From Thermoplasmatota archaeon (lineage in GTDB: Archaea > Thermoplasmatota > JAQUQK01): a DNA stretch of 8,096 bases. The position numbers were made by a program, and so were the translations under genes. Position 1 is the stretch's first letter; every line of letters begins with the position of its first letter. The stretch is from positions 1 through 8,096 of the forward strand of contig JAQUQK010000077.1 in NCBI GenBank assembly GCA_028716125.1. Direction: 5' to 3'. The notes under the pieces were generated by a model. That model saw only the letters and a program-made list of their open reading frames with translations. It ran no database searches and had not been told where the DNA came from. Shown piece after piece: positions 5,563 to 8,096 of the stretch.

Positions 5563-6018
5563 GTGACCGAACTGAAGATGGGCGATAGGGCGCCGGATTT
5601 CTCGCTATTGGACGAGAAAGGCAATAAGGTGAGATTGAACGATTTTATCGGCAAAAAGAAAGTCGTTCTTTACTTCTATCCAATGGACTTCACTCCAAGA
5701 TGCACAACCGAGGCATGCAGCTTCAGGGACAGCTACAAGATTTTCGAAAGCACGGGCGCCGTCGTTCTAGGGGTCGGCCTGGGCACTGTCGAGTCCCATG
5801 CCAAATTTTCCCAAAAATACAACCTTCCATTTAGGCTATTAAGTGACAGTACCAAGGAAACGGCGAGGTCATACGGCGTTCTTGGCATAGGCTCGCTTAT
5901 GGCGAAAAGGGTTACATTCATAATCAGCAAAGATGGAAAAATCGCCCACGTCTTCCCGAACGTCGACATCATCACCCACGTGGGCCAAATCATAAAGACG
6001 CTTGAGGAAATGAAATAG
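5563..6018 (+). CDS. peroxiredoxin, PrxQ/BCP type
   Basis: The protein has 151 residues, the usual length of PrxQ/BCP enzymes. KMGDRAPDFSLLDEKG opens the thioredoxin-like fold. FYPMDFTPRCTTEACSFRD holds the peroxidatic Cys47 in TPRC and a resolving Cys52 five residues on, the PrxQ arrangement that forms an intramolecular disulfide. Thr44 and Arg116 (AKRVTFIIS) fill the other conserved active-site places. It reduces H2O2 and organic peroxides in the cytoplasm and must be re-reduced by a thioredoxin or glutaredoxin; the next gene encodes a suitable reductase. The start is GTG at 5563, supported by TGAGG seven bases upstream; an ATG at 5578 would cut into the conserved N-terminus. A mild oddity is VLGVGLGTVESH, where most relatives have VLGVS. 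The gene lies 22 bases after hrb and is probably in the same operon. Confidence 0.9.
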   Translation: MTELKMGDRAPDFSLLDEKGNKVRLNDFIGKKKVVLYFYPMDFTPRCTTEACSFRDSYKIFESTGAVVLGVGLGTVESHAKFSQKYNLPFRLLSDSTKETARSYGVLGIGSLMAKRVTFIISKDGKIAHVFPNVDIITHVGQIIKTLEEMK

Positions 6019-6035
6019 GCAAAAAAAACTGCACG

Positions 6036-6044
6036 TTTTAAATA
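6036..6044 (+). promoter_or_regulatory. TATA-like box for the glutaredoxin-reductase fusion
   Basis: TTTTAAATA preceded by an A-rich tract lies about 38 bases upstream of the ATG at 6078 and predicts a transcript start near 6066, just at a weak GGAAG (6066-6070). It suggests this gene can be expressed apart from the peroxiredoxin, whose stop is 59 bases upstream of the ATG. Confidence 0.45.
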
Positions 6045-6077
6045 ATAGCGTCTCCAATACCATTTGGAAGATATGTT

Positions 6078-7235
6078 ATGCCAAAAAACATCATGGTGTA
6101 TTCCACCAAATCCTGTCCATACTGCAAAATGCTGAAGTCTTTTCTTAATGAGATTGGAATGAATTTCCAGGATTACGACATAGGAAAAGACGCCAGAAGG
6201 GCAAAGGAGATGGTCGAGAAATCGGGCCAGATGAGCGTCCCCGTGACTGACGTTGACGGCCGGATAATAATCGGATTCGACCGCCGGGTTTTCATGGAGG
6301 AACTGGGGCTTGCGCCAAAAGGCGGGCAGAGGAAATACGACCTTGTGATAGTGGGCGCGGGGCCTGCTGGAATCACCGCCAGCATATATGCATCCAGGAA
6401 GAAGATGGACTTCGTTTTGATTACAAAAGACATAGGCGGGCAGACGAAATGGAGCGCGGGCATCGAGAATTACACCGGATACCAGTTCATAACCGGGCCG
6501 GAACTTACCGAGAAATTCCGAAAGCACCTTGAACAGTTCGGCATGGAGATCCGCGAGGGCGAAGGTGTTGTCTCCGTGGAAAGAAAGAAGGGGGACTTCT
6601 TGGTGCGTACCGAAAAGGGCGAATTTTCCGCAAAAACCGTGATATTGGCTTCCGGGCGGATTCCGCGAAAACTTGGAGTCGAAGGCGAGGAAAAGTTTCT
6701 CGGCCGCGGCGTGACTTATTGCGCGACTTGCGACGGCCCGCTTTTCGCGGGAAAAGAAGTGGCGGTTGTAGGCGGAGGCAATTCGGCGCTTGACGCAACT
6801 CTTCAACTTATAAAAATCGCAAAAAAGATACATGTGATTGACGTTGCGCCAAAGTTTCGCGCCGACCGGGTGATGGTGGAAAAGGCGCAGGCGAGCGGAA
6901 AGGCAGTTTTCCATCATTCGGCTGAGATAACCCGCATATTCGGGAATGATTTTGTCCGCAGCGTTACGGTTTCGCAGGAGGGCAAAAAATACGACGTGGC
7001 AGTTGAAGGGGTTTTCATTGAAATCGGCTCATTGCCCGCATCAGAAATCGCGCAGGAGGCAAAAAAGAACGAATACGGCGAAATCGAGGTCAACTGCAAG
7101 TGCGAGACAAACGTGCCTGGGCTTTTCGCGGCTGGCGACTTAACCGACGTTCCCGCAAAACAGATAATAGTGGCGGCGGGCGAAGGCGCGAAGGCGGCAA
7201 TGTCGGCCTTTGAATACTTGAGCAAAAGCAAGTGA
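6078..7235 (+). CDS. glutaredoxin-thioredoxin reductase fusion, AhpF-like peroxiredoxin reductase
   Basis: The protein has 385 residues. Residues 1-78 are a glutaredoxin-like domain with CPYC (Cys13, Cys16) and MSVPV (cis-Pro55). Residues 85-385 are a low-molecular-weight thioredoxin reductase: FAD loop GAGPAG (93-98), redox pair CATC (Cys215, Cys218), nucleotide loop GGGNSA (232-237) and FAD-binding GDLTDVP (353-359). Pieces such as KCETNVPGLFAAGD and KQIIVAAGEGAKA resemble AhpF more than TrxB. After the second strand it has Asp255 and VAPKFRAD where NADPH enzymes carry HRR, so NADH is the likely donor. The expected flow is NADH to FAD to Cys215/218 to the fused CPYC to the neighbouring peroxiredoxin. 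In Clostridium pasteurianum, separate proteins Cp34 (reductase) and Cp9 (CPYC glutaredoxin-like) do this for a peroxiredoxin; here the two are one chain. True AhpF instead has two fused thioredoxin folds at its N-terminus. Confidence 0.9.
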   Translation: MPKNIMVYSTKSCPYCKMLKSFLNEIGMNFQDYDIGKDARRAKEMVEKSGQMSVPVTDVDGRIIIGFDRRVFMEELGLAPKGGQRKYDLVIVGAGPAGITASIYASRKKMDFVLITKDIGGQTKWSAGIENYTGYQFITGPELTEKFRKHLEQFGMEIREGEGVVSVERKKGDFLVRTEKGEFSAKTVILASGRIPRKLGVEGEEKFLGRGVTYCATCDGPLFAGKEVAVVGGGNSALDATLQLIKIAKKIHVIDVAPKFRADRVMVEKAQASGKAVFHHSAEITRIFGNDFVRSVTVSQEGKKYDVAVEGVFIEIGSLPASEIAQEAKKNEYGEIEVNCKCETNVPGLFAAGDLTDVPAKQIIVAAGEGAKAAMSAFEYLSKSK

Positions 7236-7274
7236 GCAGGAGCGGCCAAAAGCAAATTTGAGAGGACGATGTGA
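7236..7274 (+). pseudogene. relic of a rubredoxin C-terminus
   Basis: Directly after the fusion reductase stop, and in the same frame, twelve codons read AGAAKSKFERTM and then a TGA. The rubredoxin domain of Hrb in this window ends CGAAKSEFEKMA. GAAKSKFE and GAAKSEFE agree at seven of eight positions, and both lie within four codons of a stop. No start codon, iron-binding cysteine or upstream rubredoxin sequence remains. The simplest reading is the tail of a once separate rubredoxin gene between the reductase and fprA, most of which was deleted. A chance match of this length is possible but unlikely. Confidence 0.45.
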
Positions 7275-7295
7275 TTGTCTTTCAAGAGGGAGTGA

Positions 7296-7320
7296 TTTTA
7301 TCAATATTATGTTGATGAAA
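7296..7320. promoter_or_regulatory. imperfect palindrome upstream of fprA, candidate operator
   Basis: The 25 bases around centre 7308 pair with core ATCAATATTATGTTGAT: 10 of 12 positions are Watson-Crick and the other two are T-G. The arms TTT/AAA and ATCAA/TTGAT flank an AT-rich middle, the form expected for a dimeric winged-helix regulator. It lies 43-67 bases before the fprA ATG and upstream of one TATA candidate, or overlaps another. It could bind an activator or a repressor. Confidence 0.4.
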
Positions 7321-7331
7321 TCCGAAAATTG

Positions 7332-7340
7332 TTTTAATTC
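7332..7340 (+). promoter_or_regulatory. TATA-like box for fprA
   Basis: TTTTAATTC is centred about 28 bases before the ATG at 7364, which would give an almost leaderless message. That conflicts with the excellent Shine-Dalgarno AGGTGAT (7354-7360), which would then lie outside the mRNA. An alternative promoter element within 7294-7310, overlapping the palindrome, would include it. Confidence 0.35.
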
Positions 7341-7353
7341 GACGCCTAATTAC

Positions 7354-7366
7354 AGGTGATAAAATG
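7354..7366 (+). promoter_or_regulatory. Shine-Dalgarno and start of fprA
   Basis: AGGTGAT matches the archaeal anti-Shine-Dalgarno 3' end of 16S rRNA, with GGTG ending five bases before the ATG at 7364. It is the best ribosome binding site in the window and fixes the start, in agreement with the family N-terminus. Confidence 0.7.
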
Positions 7367-8096
7367 GCAGCAAGAAAAATAAAAGATGGGATATACGCAG
7401 TTGGCGCTATCGACTGGGACAGGCGCCTGTTCGATGAGCTTATTCCGCTCCCGGATGGGACTAGCTATAATTCATACCTGATTTTCGGAAGCGAAAAAAC
7501 GGCGCTTATAGATACGGCAGACCCTTCAAAAGAATTTGAATTGCTTTCAAATCTGAAGCAGGCAGGTGTAAGCAAAATTGACTACGTTATCGCAAACCAC
7601 GCGGAGCAGGATCACTCTGGCAGCATTCCAAAAATTCTTGAAATGTTTCCGACGGCAAAAGTGGTGACGAACGCAAAATGCAAGGAAATGCTGAAAGACT
7701 TGCTGCACGTTCCTGAGGAGAAGTTCATTGTGGTCGCAGACCATCAGGCACTCCAACTCGGCGGACGCACCCTGGAATTTATACTTGCGCCGTGGGTTCA
7801 CTGGCCGGAAACGATGCTCACGTGGCTGCGCGAAGACAAAATTTTGTTCCCTTGCGACTTTCTCGGCTCGCACATGGCTTCAAGCTCGCTTTACGTGGAG
7901 AATGAGCCCGCCGTCTACCGCTCCGCGAAGCGCTACTACGCAGAGATAATGATGCCTTTTCGGCAGATGATAAAAAAGCACATTGAAGTCGTGAAGGCGC
8001 TGAACCCCGAAATAATCGCGCCAAGCCACGGCCCGGTTTACGGCAAGCCGAAGTTCATACTGGACGCATATTCAGACTGGATTTCCGACAATGTGA
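7364..8096 (+). CDS. fprA: FprA, flavodiiron protein (O2/NO reductase), N-terminal part
   Basis: The first 244 residues are visible; the gene runs off the right edge. This part is the metallo-beta-lactamase-like diiron domain. All seven iron ligands expected of an active enzyme are present: His79, Glu81, Asp83 and His84 in NHAEQDHSG, His146 in WVHWPETM, Asp165 in PCDFLGSH and His222 in PSHGPVYG. The spacing is nearly that of the Moorella FprA. The missing C-terminus should hold a flavodoxin-like FMN domain of about 150-160 residues. FprA reduces O2 to water or NO to N2O in the cytoplasm using electrons from rubredoxin, here most likely from the Hrb encoded 1.8 kb upstream. The gene starts 128 bases after the fusion reductase and has its own strong ribosome binding site and promoter candidates, so it may be expressed separately. 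Whether O2 or NO is the main substrate cannot be told. Confidence 0.93.
   Translation, partial: MAARKIKDGIYAVGAIDWDRRLFDELIPLPDGTSYNSYLIFGSEKTALIDTADPSKEFELLSNLKQAGVSKIDYVIANHAEQDHSGSIPKILEMFPTAKVVTNAKCKEMLKDLLHVPEEKFIVVADHQALQLGGRTLEFILAPWVHWPETMLTWLREDKILFPCDFLGSHMASSSLYVENEPAVYRSAKRYYAEIMMPFRQMIKKHIEVVKALNPEIIAPSHGPVYGKPKFILDAYSDWISDNV

Noticed and set aside
6011..6035. Terminator after the peroxiredoxin gene
   Set aside because: The spacer has an A run on the coding strand rather than a T run, and no hairpin, so no terminator can be supported.
5733..6917. 394-codon minus-strand open frame across the peroxiredoxin and the reductase
   Set aside because: It crosses two certain plus-strand genes and their intergenic promoter. 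Its peptide is rich in His, Phe and Ser, as expected for the antisense of these genes.
1..8096. CRISPR arrays, tRNA or rRNA genes, insertion sequences, attachment sites
   Set aside because: I saw no spaced repeats, cloverleaf-like segments, transposase motifs or terminal inverted repeats in either strand.

Overview
The window looks archaeal. Several starts are preceded by TATA-like boxes at archaeal spacing. Shine-Dalgarno sequences are of the GGTG / AGGTGAT type. One secreted protein ends in a PGF-CTERM-type sorting tail (Pro-Gly-Phe, hydrophobic stretch, Arg/Lys cluster), a signal known mainly from Euryarchaeota. Gene content (high-molecular-weight rubredoxin, flavodiiron protein, peroxiredoxin, polyferredoxin) points to an anaerobe or microaerophile that copes with oxygen, peroxide or NO. 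I cannot name a lineage below 'probably euryarchaeal'. There is no rRNA, tRNA, CRISPR array or mobile element in view.

Left half, minus strand. Reading leftward from a divergent promoter region at about 4220-4333 are: a secreted thioredoxin-fold protein with an intact WCGYC motif and a PGF-CTERM tail (to 3165); a secreted, C-terminally anchored protein with two Ig-like domains whose N-terminal region looks like the same thioredoxin fold without its cysteines (1566-3092); a four-helix membrane polyferredoxin of the NapH/YccM type (734-1537); and a membrane-anchored thioredoxin facing outward (133-729). Gaps shrink from 72 to 28 to 4 bases, so the last three are very likely co-transcribed. At the left edge, on the same strand but with its own TATA-like box, lies the first 27 codons of purN (glycinamide ribonucleotide formyltransferase). 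The four redox genes together suggest a route that carries low-potential electrons across the membrane to cysteines on the cell surface.

Right half, plus strand. Reading rightward are: a stand-alone PAS_10-type sensor domain protein (4334-4819); a flavin reductase-rubredoxin fusion, Hrb (4830-5540); a PrxQ/BCP-type peroxiredoxin (5563-6018); a glutaredoxin-thioredoxin reductase fusion with AhpF-like features (6078-7235); and the N-terminal two thirds of the flavodiiron protein FprA (7364 to the window end). By family knowledge, Hrb passes electrons from NAD(P)H to FprA, which reduces O2 to water or NO to N2O, while the fusion reductase regenerates the peroxiredoxin. The locus therefore looks like a compact cytoplasmic O2/NO/peroxide detoxification set.

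The less obvious signals are: an internal Shine-Dalgarno and ATG inside Hrb that would release a free 53-residue rubredoxin; an apparent 12-codon relic of a second rubredoxin just after the fusion reductase stop codon; an imperfect 25-base palindrome upstream of fprA; and the cysteine-less thioredoxin-like domain beside its intact relative. No stretch longer than 300 bases lacks a gene.
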